Below, one piece after another: positions 14,077-21,053 of a stretch of DNA of 37,057 bases (position 1 is its first letter; each line of letters begins with the position of its first letter). Made by a program: the position numbers and the translations under genes. Origin of the DNA: Hyphomonadaceae bacterium (GTDB lineage Bacteria; Pseudomonadota; Alphaproteobacteria; Caulobacterales; Aquidulcibacteraceae); contig JAKFWO010000027.1 of assembly GCA_021731815.1 (NCBI GenBank), forward strand, positions 1 through 37,057. The letters run 5' to 3'. The notes beneath the pieces were generated by a model that had not been told where the DNA came from, did no database searches, and was given only the letters and a program-made list of their open reading frames with translations.

Positions 14077-14508
14077 TTAATGCCCCGTCACTTCAAGGCC
14101 CATGGAGCGGGCCGACCCCGCCACCGAGCGCGCCAGCGAATCGACTTCGCGCGCATTCGAATGCTTGAGCTTGATCACCGCGATTTCGCGACACTGTTCC
14201 ATGCTCACTGCGCCGACCGTTTCGATCCCCGGCTTGAGCGCGCCCTTCTGGATCTTTGCCGCACGCATCAGGAAGAAGGACACCGGCGGAGTTTTCAATT
14301 CGAAGGTGAAGCTCTTGTCCTGATAATAGGTGATCACTACCGGAAGCGGCGTGCCCTTTTCGACTTCCGCCGAGCGGGCATTGAACTGCTTCACGAATTC
14401 CATGATATTCAGCCCGCGGCCACCCAGCATCGGGCCCACGGGGGGAGCCGGAGTGGCGGATGCCGCCGGCAATTGGAGCTTGATCTGCCCCACAACTTTC
14501 TTCGCCAT
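14077..14508 (-). CDS. rplK: 50S ribosomal protein L11
   Basis: Large-subunit protein at the GTPase-associated centre, needed for factor binding and for the stringent-response signal; 143 residues. The ATG at 14508 ([12 protein letters not shown]) has GAGGGAG upstream and gives the normal family start; the in-frame extension upstream is not conserved in character. The N-terminal proline-rich [17 protein letters not shown] segment, site of thiostrepton-type binding in the family, is present. It is the first gene of the cluster here: secE and nusG, which normally precede it, are absent. Confidence 0.98.
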   Translation of the reverse strand: MAKKVVGQIKLQLPAASATPAPPVGPMLGGRGLNIMEFVKQFNARSAEVEKGTPLPVVITYYQDKSFTFELKTPPVSFFLMRAAKIQKGALKPGIETVGAVSMEQCREIAVIKLKHSNAREVDSLARSVAGSARSMGLEVTGH

Positions 14509-15000
14509 GAGAACTCCCTCTTGTGGCGCGCGGGGGACTGTTCGGCCCACCGCAAAGCCCGCAAACCCGGCGGGCGGGGAGAGCGCGGTCCGGGCAGGGA
14601 GCCGGCGAAGCTCCCCATCCCTTCCGCACCGAGGCGCGCCACAAAGCCCATGGGACCGCGCTTGTCAAGCCCCGTCCGTGACCCCGACATTCCATGCCCG
14701 GAATTCCTTTCGGATCGCGGCCTGACGCAAAAGTGATTACAGATTGATTTCCCAGCGGAGGCCAGATCCGGCACATCTGATCCCGATTGTTGAGGCGGGT
14801 TCCCGACTGACGGCGCGGAAAATTTGCGCCACCGGCGTGGGGCGTGTCAACGACACGAATTCGCCTCGTATTACTGTTGAATAATCGTGTGCTCGTTGCG
14901 TCATGCGCAAGGTCTTTCGTCGATCTGCCAGGACGTCGAACTGTGAAGACAGTGCACTTTCACCCTGCAAGCCAACCAGCCTGAAAGGCGATTGATTCCC
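14509..15000. other. Divergent intergenic region between rplK and the Val-x-Arg protein gene
   Basis: These 492 bases carry the candidate rplK promoter and leader. A small perfect hairpin, CGTGTC-AAC-GACACG, sits at 14843-14857. No secE, nusG or tRNA-Trp gene was found in any frame or on either strand. I could not identify a convincing promoter for the plus-strand gene. Confidence 0.7.
14640..14668 (-). promoter_or_regulatory. Candidate sigma-70-type promoter of the rplK cluster
   Basis: On the minus strand a perfect TTGACA -35 box (14668-14663, inside CTTGAC) is followed after 17 bases by TTTGTG (14645-14640) as a weak -10 box. It lies about 130 bases upstream of the rplK start. A CTTGAC -35 is typical of alphaproteobacterial housekeeping promoters. 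The poor -10 box is the main doubt. Confidence 0.45.
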
Positions 15001-15366
15001 ATGAATTCCGCGCGCATGACAGTCTCCCCGTTCAAACTTCCGGCAGCCGCATTGCTGGTAGCCGTTGGCACCTTCGCCCTGGGTTCGGCCTGGGCGTCGG
15101 CGGGTCAGGTTCCACCGGCCCCCGCGGAAGAAGTGGCGTCCGAAATCGCCGGGGCCACAGCGACGACCTCCGCCACCGCGGCAACGGGCACGATTGCAGC
15201 CGACAAAGCCAAGGCCGCCAAGCGTCTCGAGGCGCTGGATGCGGTGCGCGATGTCGAACGCCCCGAGCGCGTGCAGCGTGTCGAACGGGTTCAACGCGTT
15301 GACCGTGTTGAACGGGTCGAGCGCGTGGAACGCGTCGAGCGCCCGGATACGGGTGGCGGAAGCTGA
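15001..15366 (+). CDS. Small secreted protein with C-terminal Val-x-Arg triplet repeats
   Basis: Unrecognised protein of 121 residues. A signal peptide is clear (hydrophobic core about 13-30, likely cleavage after ASA at 32-34). Then come a Pro/Ala/Glu linker, an Ala/Thr-rich stretch (50-67), a short Lys/Arg/Ala segment (68-84), and ten successive triplets at 85-114 of the form V/P-E/Q/D-R, ending in PDTGGGS. The repeat segment is strongly charged and has a hydrophobic residue every third position. I chose the ATG at 15001; AAAGG lies 12 bases upstream, and a TTG at 14992 is an alternative with better spacing. The mature protein is probably periplasmic or surface-associated; its function is unknown. 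The next gene on the same strand, 294 bases on, encodes a barrel-like exported protein. Confidence 0.7.
   Translation: MNSARMTVSPFKLPAAALLVAVGTFALGSAWASAGQVPPAPAEEVASEIAGATATTSATAATGTIAADKAKAAKRLEALDAVRDVERPERVQRVERVQRVDRVERVERVERVERPDTGGGS
15253..15342 (+). repeat. 9-bp coding repeat, ten units
   Basis: The DNA behind the Val-x-Arg triplets is a series of 9-base units close to GTCGARCGC. Units differ mainly at third codon positions (GTC/GTT/GTG, GAA/GAG, CGC/CGG/CGT), while the protein pattern is kept. This suggests that the repeat has been under selection at protein level after expansion. Confidence 0.85.
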
Positions 15367-15503
15367 TTTGATCATGCGCGGCCGGTTCCTGTGGTTGGAG
15401 GCGACCGCGACCTTTTGATCGAAATCGAACCGGGAACGGGGCGTTGCAGCCGGGATTAGTTCGGGAACTGTGTAGATCCCCTGCGGGATGCGTCAAATCC
15501 CGA

Positions 15504-15524
15504 TCCGGACACAGAATGTCCGGA
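15504..15524. terminator. Hairpin between the secreted-protein gene and the barrel gene
   Basis: A perfect 8-bp inverted repeat, TCCGGACA / TGTCCGGA, with a 5-nt loop, followed by CTATCTCACCCTTTCT. It lies 138 bases after the upstream stop codon. It could terminate that gene or be a regulatory palindrome for the next; the evidence is only the stem. Confidence 0.35.
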
Positions 15525-15591
15525 CTATCTCACCCTTTCTGCATTGCAGCGAGTGGTGGGCCAAGAACCTGCGCCGGATCAGTATCTTGTG

Positions 15592-15621
15592 CCGGATCGT
15601 ACAAATCCGGATCGTACAAAT
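15592..15621. repeat. 15-bp perfect tandem duplication upstream of the barrel gene
   Basis: CCGGATCGTACAAAT occurs twice back to back, 40 bases before the start codon. TTGACG follows at once (15623-15628). The duplication may place a pair of binding sites in the promoter or leader, or may simply be a replication slip. Confidence 0.85.
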
Positions 15622-15660
15622 ATTGACGCGATCCTGTTGAAGCAAAACCAGGGGGAAACC

Positions 15661-16575
15661 ATGACCAGCAAATTCGCGTTCACTGAGATCCGGAAGCGCA
15701 CAGCCAACCGAGGCCGTCACCGCGCGCTTCCCGGCGCCCTTCCCGGTGCCCTGTTTGCGGGCTTCACTTTGGCGCTCATTGCCGCCCCTGCCGCCCTGGC
15801 CCAAACCGCCCCGGCCGATTCAGCACCCTCCCAGTCGCAGGGCGATGGTGAACGCCCGGAAAACCGTTCGCTCCGGCTGTCACTGGCGACGGGTGTCGAT
15901 GTCAGCGGCGGCGATTTCGGCGACGAGAACGGTGTCGTCACCACGACGATCGCAGTTCCCACGTCGCTCCGGCTCAACTGGGGTGATTTTCGCTTCAGTG
16001 TCACAGTGCCGTGGCTTTCCATTGAAGGTCCGGGCGGCGTGGTGGCCGACGGCGTTATCATCGACCCCGATGCAGTCGGGACCGTCGAAACCAATTCCGG
16101 TCTTGGCGACGTAACGCTGGGGGTGAATTATTCCGTCCCTTCCGCGCTGACGGGCAATTGGTTTGTCGAGTTTCAATCGCGCGTAAAGATCCCGACCAGT
16201 GACATCGAGGATGGCCGCTCCACCGGCGAGGTCGATGTCGGATTTACCGGCGATGTCGGCTACAGCTTCGGCAAATTTTCGCCTTTTGTGTCGGTGGGTT
16301 ATCGTTTTCGCGGCGACCCCGAAGGAACCGACCTCAACAATACGGTGTCAACCTCGGTCGGCGCGAGCTACCTGATCGGCAGTGGCGTTTCCGTGCTCGC
16401 CACCTATGATTACCAACAGCGAACCGTTGACTCAGCCGAAGCCAGCCAGGAAATTTTTGGCGCGTTCTCGGGTCCGGTCGGAAAGAAAGTACGCTGGACA
16501 CTCTATGGATCTGTGGGCCTCAGCGATGGTGCGCCGGGCGGCGGCGCGGGCTTCCAACTGACCCTGCGCCAATAG
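15661..16575 (+). CDS. Putative outer-membrane beta-barrel protein
   Basis: Exported protein of 304 residues, probably an outer-membrane barrel. The ATG at 15661 follows AGGGGGAAACC, a good ribosome-binding site. A long signal peptide has a basic N-region and a hydrophobic core at about 31-46, with cleavage expected after ALA at 45-47. It contains a duplicated ALPG (22-29) encoded by a 12-bp repeat. The mature part shows many alternating short strands ending in aromatic or glycine turns, for example SLRLNWGDFRFSVTVPWLSI and the VGYSFGKFSPFVSVGYRFRG region. The overall pattern resembles the 'transporter' barrel proteins of phenol-pathway/MetA type, but no specific substrate can be named. The last residues (FQLTLRQ) lack the usual terminal aromatic. 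The gene is followed by a convergent gap. Confidence 0.75.
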   Translation: MTSKFAFTEIRKRTANRGRHRALPGALPGALFAGFTLALIAAPAALAQTAPADSAPSQSQGDGERPENRSLRLSLATGVDVSGGDFGDENGVVTTTIAVPTSLRLNWGDFRFSVTVPWLSIEGPGGVVADGVIIDPDAVGTVETNSGLGDVTLGVNYSVPSALTGNWFVEFQSRVKIPTSDIEDGRSTGEVDVGFTGDVGYSFGKFSPFVSVGYRFRGDPEGTDLNNTVSTSVGASYLIGSGVSVLATYDYQQRTVDSAEASQEIFGAFSGPVGKKVRWTLYGSVGLSDGAPGGGAGFQLTLRQ

Positions 16576-16585
16576 GGTGATTGCA

Positions 16586-16633
16586 GGCCAGAATTTCCAT
16601 GGAGGGGGGCGCATCGTGCAGGCCCCTCTGGCC
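16586..16633 (+). terminator. Candidate terminator after the barrel gene
   Basis: About ten bases after the stop, GGCCAG and GAGGGG on the left can pair with CCCCTC and CTGGCC on the right, giving a GC-rich stem with internal loops. The following sequence is AAAGCCC rather than a T-run, so the call rests on position and pairing alone. Confidence 0.35.
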
Positions 16634-16677
16634 AAAGCCCGAGCAGTGAAATTCGAGCCCGGGTTTTGATCATATCA

Positions 16678-16711
16678 AGCTCTGTTCTATTGAAAGCTCT
16701 ATTTTATTGAA
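16678..16711. repeat. 17-bp imperfect tandem duplication in an AT-rich convergent gap
   Basis: AGCTCTGTTCTATTGAA is followed directly by AGCTCTATTTTATTGAA (15 of 17 identical). It lies in a patch (16660-16780) markedly richer in A and T than its surroundings, between two converging genes. No gene is seen in the 284-base gap. Confidence 0.8.
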
Positions 16712-16859
16712 ACCGGACAATTTTAATTCGTATTTCTGGACCCGACTTCTTTGAAGATATTCGAGGTGCCTTGTCATCTTTTTGACGCGTCGAATGCATT
16801 ATCGGGCCCGCCAGCCCATGTCCTGTCGCGTGGCCTGCCCCCCGGTACGTGGTCAGGGG

Positions 16860-17762
16860 TCAGCGTTGCGCCGGTGCGAGCGCTGCGCGCAGGAAGTCGA
16901 TGGTGGCGCGCACTTTTGCCGGCAGATATTTGCGGCTGGGATAAAGAAGCCAAGCGGCGGTATCAAAGGTCGTGGCGGTGACATCGTGGCGGGGAAACAG
17001 GTCGACCAGCGCCCCCCCGGCCAGATCCTCGCCGATCAGCCAGTCGGCAAGCAAGGCCGGCCCCAGCCCCGACAGCGCGAAATCGCGCAAAGCCAGCGCA
17101 TTCGACGCCACCAGGGCACCATGGACCGGGATCTTCCCGATCTTGCCTTGATAGCGAAACAGCCAGCGCGTCCGGAAGTCGGGCAAAGCGAATAACAGGC
17201 AGGAGCGCACCGCCAGATCGGCAGGCTCTTTCGGCATTCCGGTTGTGGCAATGTAACCGGGGCTCGCCACCACCCGGAAGCGCGTCGGCATGAGCTTGCT
17301 GCCGATCACGCCTGCGCCATAGCCCGAACCCAGCCGAATGGCGAGGTCGATCCGGTCGGCAATAAGATCGACATTTGAATCCTGCAATATGAGTTCGAGA
17401 TTGAGCTTCGGAAAGGCCGCGCGAAATGCCGGGACGAGCGGCACCAGCACGCGCTGGCCAAAGGCCACGGAAGCGGTGAGCCGCAATGTCCCCGAAGGGC
17501 TCCCCGAATGGGGATTGATCCCGTCGCGTGCGGCCTCGAACGCGTCGAGCAGCGGAATGATCCGGCCGAGAAAGGCCTCGCCGGCCTCGGTCAGCACCAG
17601 CGAACGCGTCGTGCGCTGCATGAGCAAGGCACCGAGCTCCGCCTCCAGCGCCGCAAATGCGCGCGACACCGACGACACCTCCACCCCGCGCAGCCTTGCC
17701 ACCGCCGAAAAACTGCCCTGGCGGGCGACTTCGACAAACAACTGAAGGGAATCAATATCCAA
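16860..17762 (-). CDS. LysR-family transcriptional regulator
   Basis: DNA-binding regulator of 300 residues, normal length. The N-terminal winged helix-turn-helix is at about residues 4-62 (FVEVARQGSFSAVARLRGVE, then SSVSRAFAALEAELGALLMQR), and a substrate-binding-protein-like effector domain spans about 90-295. The start is a TTG at 17762, with GAGG eight bases upstream; no in-frame ATG fits. It lies 63 bases downstream of the hydroxyacid dehydrogenase gene on the same strand. It is thus probably co-transcribed with it rather than divergent, which is less usual for this family. The natural target may be that gene and the decaying genes upstream; this is inference. Confidence 0.93.
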   Translation of the reverse strand: MDIDSLQLFVEVARQGSFSAVARLRGVEVSSVSRAFAALEAELGALLMQRTTRSLVLTEAGEAFLGRIIPLLDAFEAARDGINPHSGSPSGTLRLTASVAFGQRVLVPLVPAFRAAFPKLNLELILQDSNVDLIADRIDLAIRLGSGYGAGVIGSKLMPTRFRVVASPGYIATTGMPKEPADLAVRSCLLFALPDFRTRWLFRYQGKIGKIPVHGALVASNALALRDFALSGLGPALLADWLIGEDLAGGALVDLFPRHDVTATTFDTAAWLLYPSRKYLPAKVRATIDFLRAALAPAQR

Positions 17763-17825
17763 AGTCGTGCCTCGCCCCCGGTCCGTATGATCGACCTGCT
17801 CATTCCGGCCTTGCCCTGCAAGCGG

Positions 17826-18968
17826 TCAATCCTCGCGCCACAGGATCGAGGCATCGGCCCCCGCGAGGTCGGTCAAGCCGCACATGCCCATGGTCAGGTC
17901 AAGCTCGCGGGCGATGATCCCCAGCGCCCTCGTCACGCCTTCCTCGCCCATTGCGCCCAATCCGTACAGAAAAGCGCGCCCGATCATGGCCGCCTTCGCC
18001 CCCGATGCGATCGCCCGCAGCACGTCCTGCCCGCTTCTGATGCCGCCATCCATCCACAGCTCGACATCCTCGTCCAACGCCCGGGCAATTGCGGGAAGCA
18101 CAGCAATCGAAGACGGGGCACCATCGAGCTGGCGCCCGCCATGATTGGACACCACGATGGCATCGGCCCCGAAATCGCGGGCGCGGCGGGCATCATCGAC
18201 CTCCATGATGCCCTTGAGCACAAGCTTGCCCGGCCAGCGTTCACGGATCCATGCCAGATCCGCCCAATTGAGAGAAGAATCGAACTGGTCGGCAATCCAG
18301 GCCGCGAGCGATCCCGCATCACCGATATTCGCCGCATGGCCGACGAGATTGCCAAAACTGCGCCGCCGCGTGCCGAGCATGCCGAGGCACCAGCGCGGCT
18401 TCGTGGCCATGTCGAGGAGATTGGCGAGCTTCAGACGCGGCGGCGCGGACAGGCCATTACGCGCATCCTTGTGGCGGATGCCAAGCACCGGCAGATCGAG
18501 CGTCACGACCAGCGCCGTGCAGCCCGCCGCACGCGCCCGCGCGATCAGCCTTTCCATGAAATCACGGTCGCGCATCATGTAAAGCTGGAACCAGAAGGGT
18601 TTCGGGCTCGCTGCGGCGACATCCTCGATCGAGCAGATGCTCATGGTCGACAGGCAGAATGGCACGCCAAAGGCGGCCGCCGCGCGCGCGGCGAGGATCT
18701 CGCCATCGGCATGCTGCATCCCGGTCAGCCCGACCGGAGAAAGGGCAACCGGCATGGCGACCGGCTCGCCCAGCATGGTCGCGCGGGTCGAGCGCCGGCT
18801 GATATCGACCGCGACACGCTGCCGGAAGCGCAATCGCGCCAGATCGGCCTCATTGGCGCGGTAGGTGGATTCCGTCCAGGATCCGGAATCAGCATAATCG
18901 TAAAACATGCGCGGCACGCGCTTGCGCGCCAGCTTCCGCAAATCCTCGAGATCGGCGATATGACGCAT
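17826..18968 (-). CDS. FMN-dependent 2-hydroxyacid dehydrogenase/oxidase
   Basis: Oxidises a 2-hydroxyacid such as L-lactate, glycolate or mandelate to the 2-oxoacid (LldD/glycolate oxidase family). It is 380 residues, full length. Family active-site residues are in place: tyrosine 25 (FYDY), tyrosine 130 (QLY), aspartate 158, arginine 165, lysine 252, histidine 276 and arginine 279 in SNHGGRQLD. The FMN phosphate-binding MDGGIRSGQD is at 306-315. The ATG at 18968 lacks a strong ribosome-binding site. The substrate cannot be fixed from sequence. Upstream on the same strand are remnants of a fumarylacetoacetate-hydrolase-like gene, a GlcG-like gene and a 3-hydroxyisobutyrate-dehydrogenase-like gene, which points to a former catabolic operon. 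This gene itself is intact. Confidence 0.93.
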   Translation of the reverse strand: MRHIADLEDLRKLARKRVPRMFYDYADSGSWTESTYRANEADLARLRFRQRVAVDISRRSTRATMLGEPVAMPVALSPVGLTGMQHADGEILAARAAAAFGVPFCLSTMSICSIEDVAAASPKPFWFQLYMMRDRDFMERLIARARAAGCTALVVTLDLPVLGIRHKDARNGLSAPPRLKLANLLDMATKPRWCLGMLGTRRRSFGNLVGHAANIGDAGSLAAWIADQFDSSLNWADLAWIRERWPGKLVLKGIMEVDDARRARDFGADAIVVSNHGGRQLDGAPSSIAVLPAIARALDEDVELWMDGGIRSGQDVLRAIASGAKAAMIGRAFLYGLGAMGEEGVTRALGIIARELDLTMGMCGLTDLAGADASILWRED

Positions 18969-19029
18969 GAGGCGGCATCCGGGTTCAGAGGCACAGACAT
19001 TTCGTCAGCGCCCGGGAAGACTGCGCATA

Positions 19030-19200
19030 GCGTGATTCAGGCGGCAATGGCGCGATTTGACAATCTGCCAAACCCCTCCCCTCGATCACATCGCCGGGCT
19101 GGAGCGCGTGTTTGGGCGTCATGAACGCATTGCAGCACGGAGCGTATCGGCGAGGATGACATCGCCGGGCTCCAATGTGAAGCAAAGCGAGCAAAAAGAA
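19030..19200 (-). pseudogene. Remnant of a fumarylacetoacetate-hydrolase-family gene (C-terminal end)
   Basis: In one minus-strand frame the peptide FTLEPGDVILADT is read (from about 19181). One frame away, 24 residues on, HALQPGDVIEG is read (ending near 19080). The paired motif LEPGDVI...L(K/Q)PGDV(I/V)E at about this spacing is characteristic of the C-terminal end of FAH-family hydrolases/isomerases. The frame change and an in-frame stop between the motifs mean that it cannot be functional. I cannot confidently align the part upstream of 19200. It lies between the hydroxyacid dehydrogenase gene and the 113-bp repeat array; the rest of 18969-19353 shows nothing supportable. Confidence 0.45.
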
Positions 19201-19355
19201 GTCGGCAGCGCGGGGGATCCGAATCCTCGGCCTCAGCCCCGGAACGGTGGCGACAGACATGATGGCGAAGATCGGGCAATCCGGGATCAACCCGGTCAGC
19301 CAGCTCGACTGGTCAACCCACATCCGACCGGCATGGCCGGGCCAATTTCGGCCCT

Positions 19356-19694
19356 GGAGCGCGTTCAGAAAAAGTGGAATCCGGTTTTTCGCCTGAACGC
19401 GCTCCAAATCATTGAATCTGAGCATTTTCAATGTAGACATCCGGCTCGGATTTCCTTGAAAATGCTCTGGAGCGCGTTCAGAAAAAGTGGGATCCGGTTT
19501 TTCGCCTGAACGCGCTCCAAATCATTGAATCTGAGCATTTTCAATTCAGACATCCGGCTCGGATTTCCTTGAAAATGCTCTGGAGCGCGTTCAGAAAAAG
19601 TGGGATCCGGTTTTTCGCCTGAACGCGCTCCAAATCATTGAATCTGAGCATTTTCAATGTAGACATCCGGCTCGGATTTCCTTGAAAATGCTCT
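19356..19694. repeat. 113-bp double-hairpin element, three tandem copies
   Basis: Copies start at 19356, 19469 and 19582, with an exact 113-base period. Each contains two inverted repeats. The first is GGAGCGCGTTCAG / CTGAACGCGCTCC (13 bp, for example 19356-19368 with 19393-19405); its loop holds AAAAA/TTTTT that can extend the stem. The second is GAGCATTTTCAA / TTGAAAATGCTC (12 bp, for example 19420-19431 with 19456-19467), with a small inner ATCCG/CGGAT stem. Copy 1 differs from copies 2 and 3 in the first loop (GTGGAAT versus GTGGGAT). Copy 2 differs from copies 1 and 3 in the second loop (TCAGACA versus GTAGACA). It resembles palindromic intergenic elements scattered in alphaproteobacterial genomes, here in tandem. 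It is too long and structured for a CRISPR array. Confidence 0.92.
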
Positions 19695-19732
19695 GGCCAA
19701 TGGTCAGGCTGGTCTGGCTTGGCGACCCGCCA

Positions 19733-20223
19733 CTACAAGGCCGACGCGATGGCCGCGATCGCCGCCCGCGCACATTCGCCGTCCTCTGTCGGACGCGCAC
19801 CCGAAACACCGATTCCGCCGATCAACACACCCGATTTCGTGACGATCGGCTCACCGCCCTCGACAATCGTGATGCCGGGCAAATGTTCGATGCCGTGTGG
19901 CTGTTCGCCCTCCGCAATCACCGGACGACGCAGATCGGGCGTCGAACGCCCGGTCGTCGCAGCGGTAGAAGCTTTCAGCATTGCCACATCGATCGGCTTG
20001 ATACGCGCCCCGTCCATGCGGGAAAATGCGACGGGGTCTCCCCGGAATCGAGCACTGCAATCGCGAGCCGCCACCCTTTGGCCTCGGCGAGCGTCCGACA
20101 GGCTTTCGTCGCGGTCTCTGCCAGTTCGAGCGTCAGGAAAGGTCTCTGCGGCGGGGCGGCATTGGCGATCCCGCTCTCGGGCTGCGAAAGCAACAGAATC
20201 AATGCGAATGTGGGCGTTCTCAT
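19733..20223 (-). pseudogene. GlcG/HbpS-like heme-binding-family gene with a one-base frameshift
   Basis: The N-terminal half is read from the ATG at 20223: a signal peptide (hydrophobic core, cleavage near ANA), then LELAETATKACRTLAEAKGW and RLAIAVLDSG. At a run of four C on the plus strand (20040-20043) the frame is lost. The other half continues one frame away: DPVAFSRMDGARIKPIDVAM, KASTAA, LPGITIVEGGEPIV and GVLIGGIGVSG, ending at 19733. Adding one base to the run restores D-S-G-G-D-P-V and a protein of about 163 residues, the normal length of a secreted GlcG/HbpS-type protein. It is either a true frameshift or a homopolymer sequencing error. The start overlaps the stop of the upstream fragment by ATGA, evidence of a former operon. 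Confidence 0.85.
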
Positions 20224-20408
20224 TGCGCCTGCCTCCGCACCAATGTGGCAACACTGGTCAAATTCCGGTCGCCCAGGCCTTTGCGCATCGCCCTGCGGAA
20301 CATTTCATGCGCCGCGCGCGCGACCGGTGCCCCGGAGCGTCGTGTCGCTGCGCGGGCATAACCGAAATCCTTCTCGGCCAGGGCCACCGGAAATCCGATC
20401 CGCGCCAT
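20220..20408 (-). pseudogene. 3-hydroxyisobutyrate-dehydrogenase-type gene, C-terminal fragment only
   Basis: Sixty-two residues (from MARIGFPVALAEKDFGYARA to the stop) match in character the last part of NAD(P)-dependent beta-hydroxyacid dehydrogenases (3-hydroxyisobutyrate dehydrogenase, tartronate semialdehyde reductase). Seen are the GF-x(5-6)-KD helix start and the closing MRKGLGDRNLTSVA. Normal proteins have about 290 residues. The NAD-binding domain and the rest of the helical domain are missing; upstream sequence in the same frame (to 20501) does not continue the family. Its stop overlaps the GlcG-like ATG. About 155 bases upstream lies a palindromic element, so insertion or recombination there may have removed the 5' part. 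Confidence 0.7.
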
Positions 20409-20563
20409 GTCTGCTCCCTTGCCATCTGGCCCTGTTTCCGACGACATGATCCTGATTGCGGAACCCGGCGGGAAAAACCGCCGCAGACGCAAAGTACCCA
20501 TGCAAAATTCGCAAGAATGAACGGGGCGGGTTTCGATCCTTTTTCAATGTCGCGCACAAGGCT

Positions 20564-20728
20564 AGTGGTTCGATTCCGACATTTGCATCCCATTGGTACC
20601 TCCCGGCGAGCAAATGTCGGAATCATGAGATCCGCCAGCAAGTAATTGATTGCAGTGAATTTTCTGAGTTTGACCTTTGCTTGCGTGCCTGATGTCGAAC
20701 GGGATGCAAATGTCAAAGAGGATCCACT
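20564..20728. repeat. Palindromic intergenic element with alternative pairing
   Basis: GATTCCGACATTTGC (20572-20586) has a perfect 15-base complement at 20610-20624. The overlapping GACATTTGCATCCC (20578-20591) has a perfect 14-base complement at 20701-20714. The outer ends AGTGG (20564-20568) and CCACT (20724-20728) are also complementary. The left arm can therefore form either a short or a long hairpin, and the whole resembles a 165-base miniature inverted-repeat element. It carries no gene. It is unrelated in sequence to the 113-bp element. Confidence 0.75.
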
Positions 20729-21053
20729 CGGGCGCTGATGGGACGGGCGACCTCCCCGTGGCGCTGCCGGAGCAAATACAATCCACCGGCTGAGCACGAC
20801 CGCTTTGTCGTATTATTTGGATTCCTGGTTTGCGACTTGTTCCTTCGCCCGGGCCTTTCCTGTGAAATCCGAAGCTCCCGACAACCGCTGTCGGCGCAAT
20901 GCCGATATTGACCCATCGAGAGAAACATGGGCTCAATCATGGTCAATTGTTCCAACTCCCCTTTGGGGGCAATTGCCGGTGCCTTTCAGACAGGAAATGC
21001 ATACCGCCTGAGACGGGGGGCGGAGGGGACTTGCCAGAGGTCGCGGACACAGG
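20729..21053. other. Intergenic stretch without recognised content
   Basis: Between the palindromic element and the next plus-strand gene I see no gene, hairpin or clear promoter. Short open frames here lack ribosome-binding sites and family-like character. Confidence 0.6.

Noticed and set aside
14509-15000. Hidden secE, nusG or tRNA-Trp gene before rplK
   Set aside because: No frame shows the NusG or SecE pattern and no tRNA fold was seen.
14737-15375. 212-codon minus-strand frame opposite the Val-x-Arg gene
   Set aside because: It has no ribosome-binding site or signal and only mirrors the repeat; the plus-strand reading has a clean signal peptide and a conserved protein pattern.
19356-19694. 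CRISPR array
   Set aside because: The period of 113 bases is fully repeated with no unique spacers, and no cas genes are present.
19733-20254. A single intact 173-residue protein read from 20254
   Set aside because: Its first half is not family-like; the real N-terminus with signal peptide is in another frame from 20223, so the locus is a frameshifted gene.
20567-20580. GGTTCGATTCC, like a tRNA T-loop
   Set aside because: The flanking bases do not form a T-stem, no cloverleaf fits, and the sequence is part of the palindromic element.
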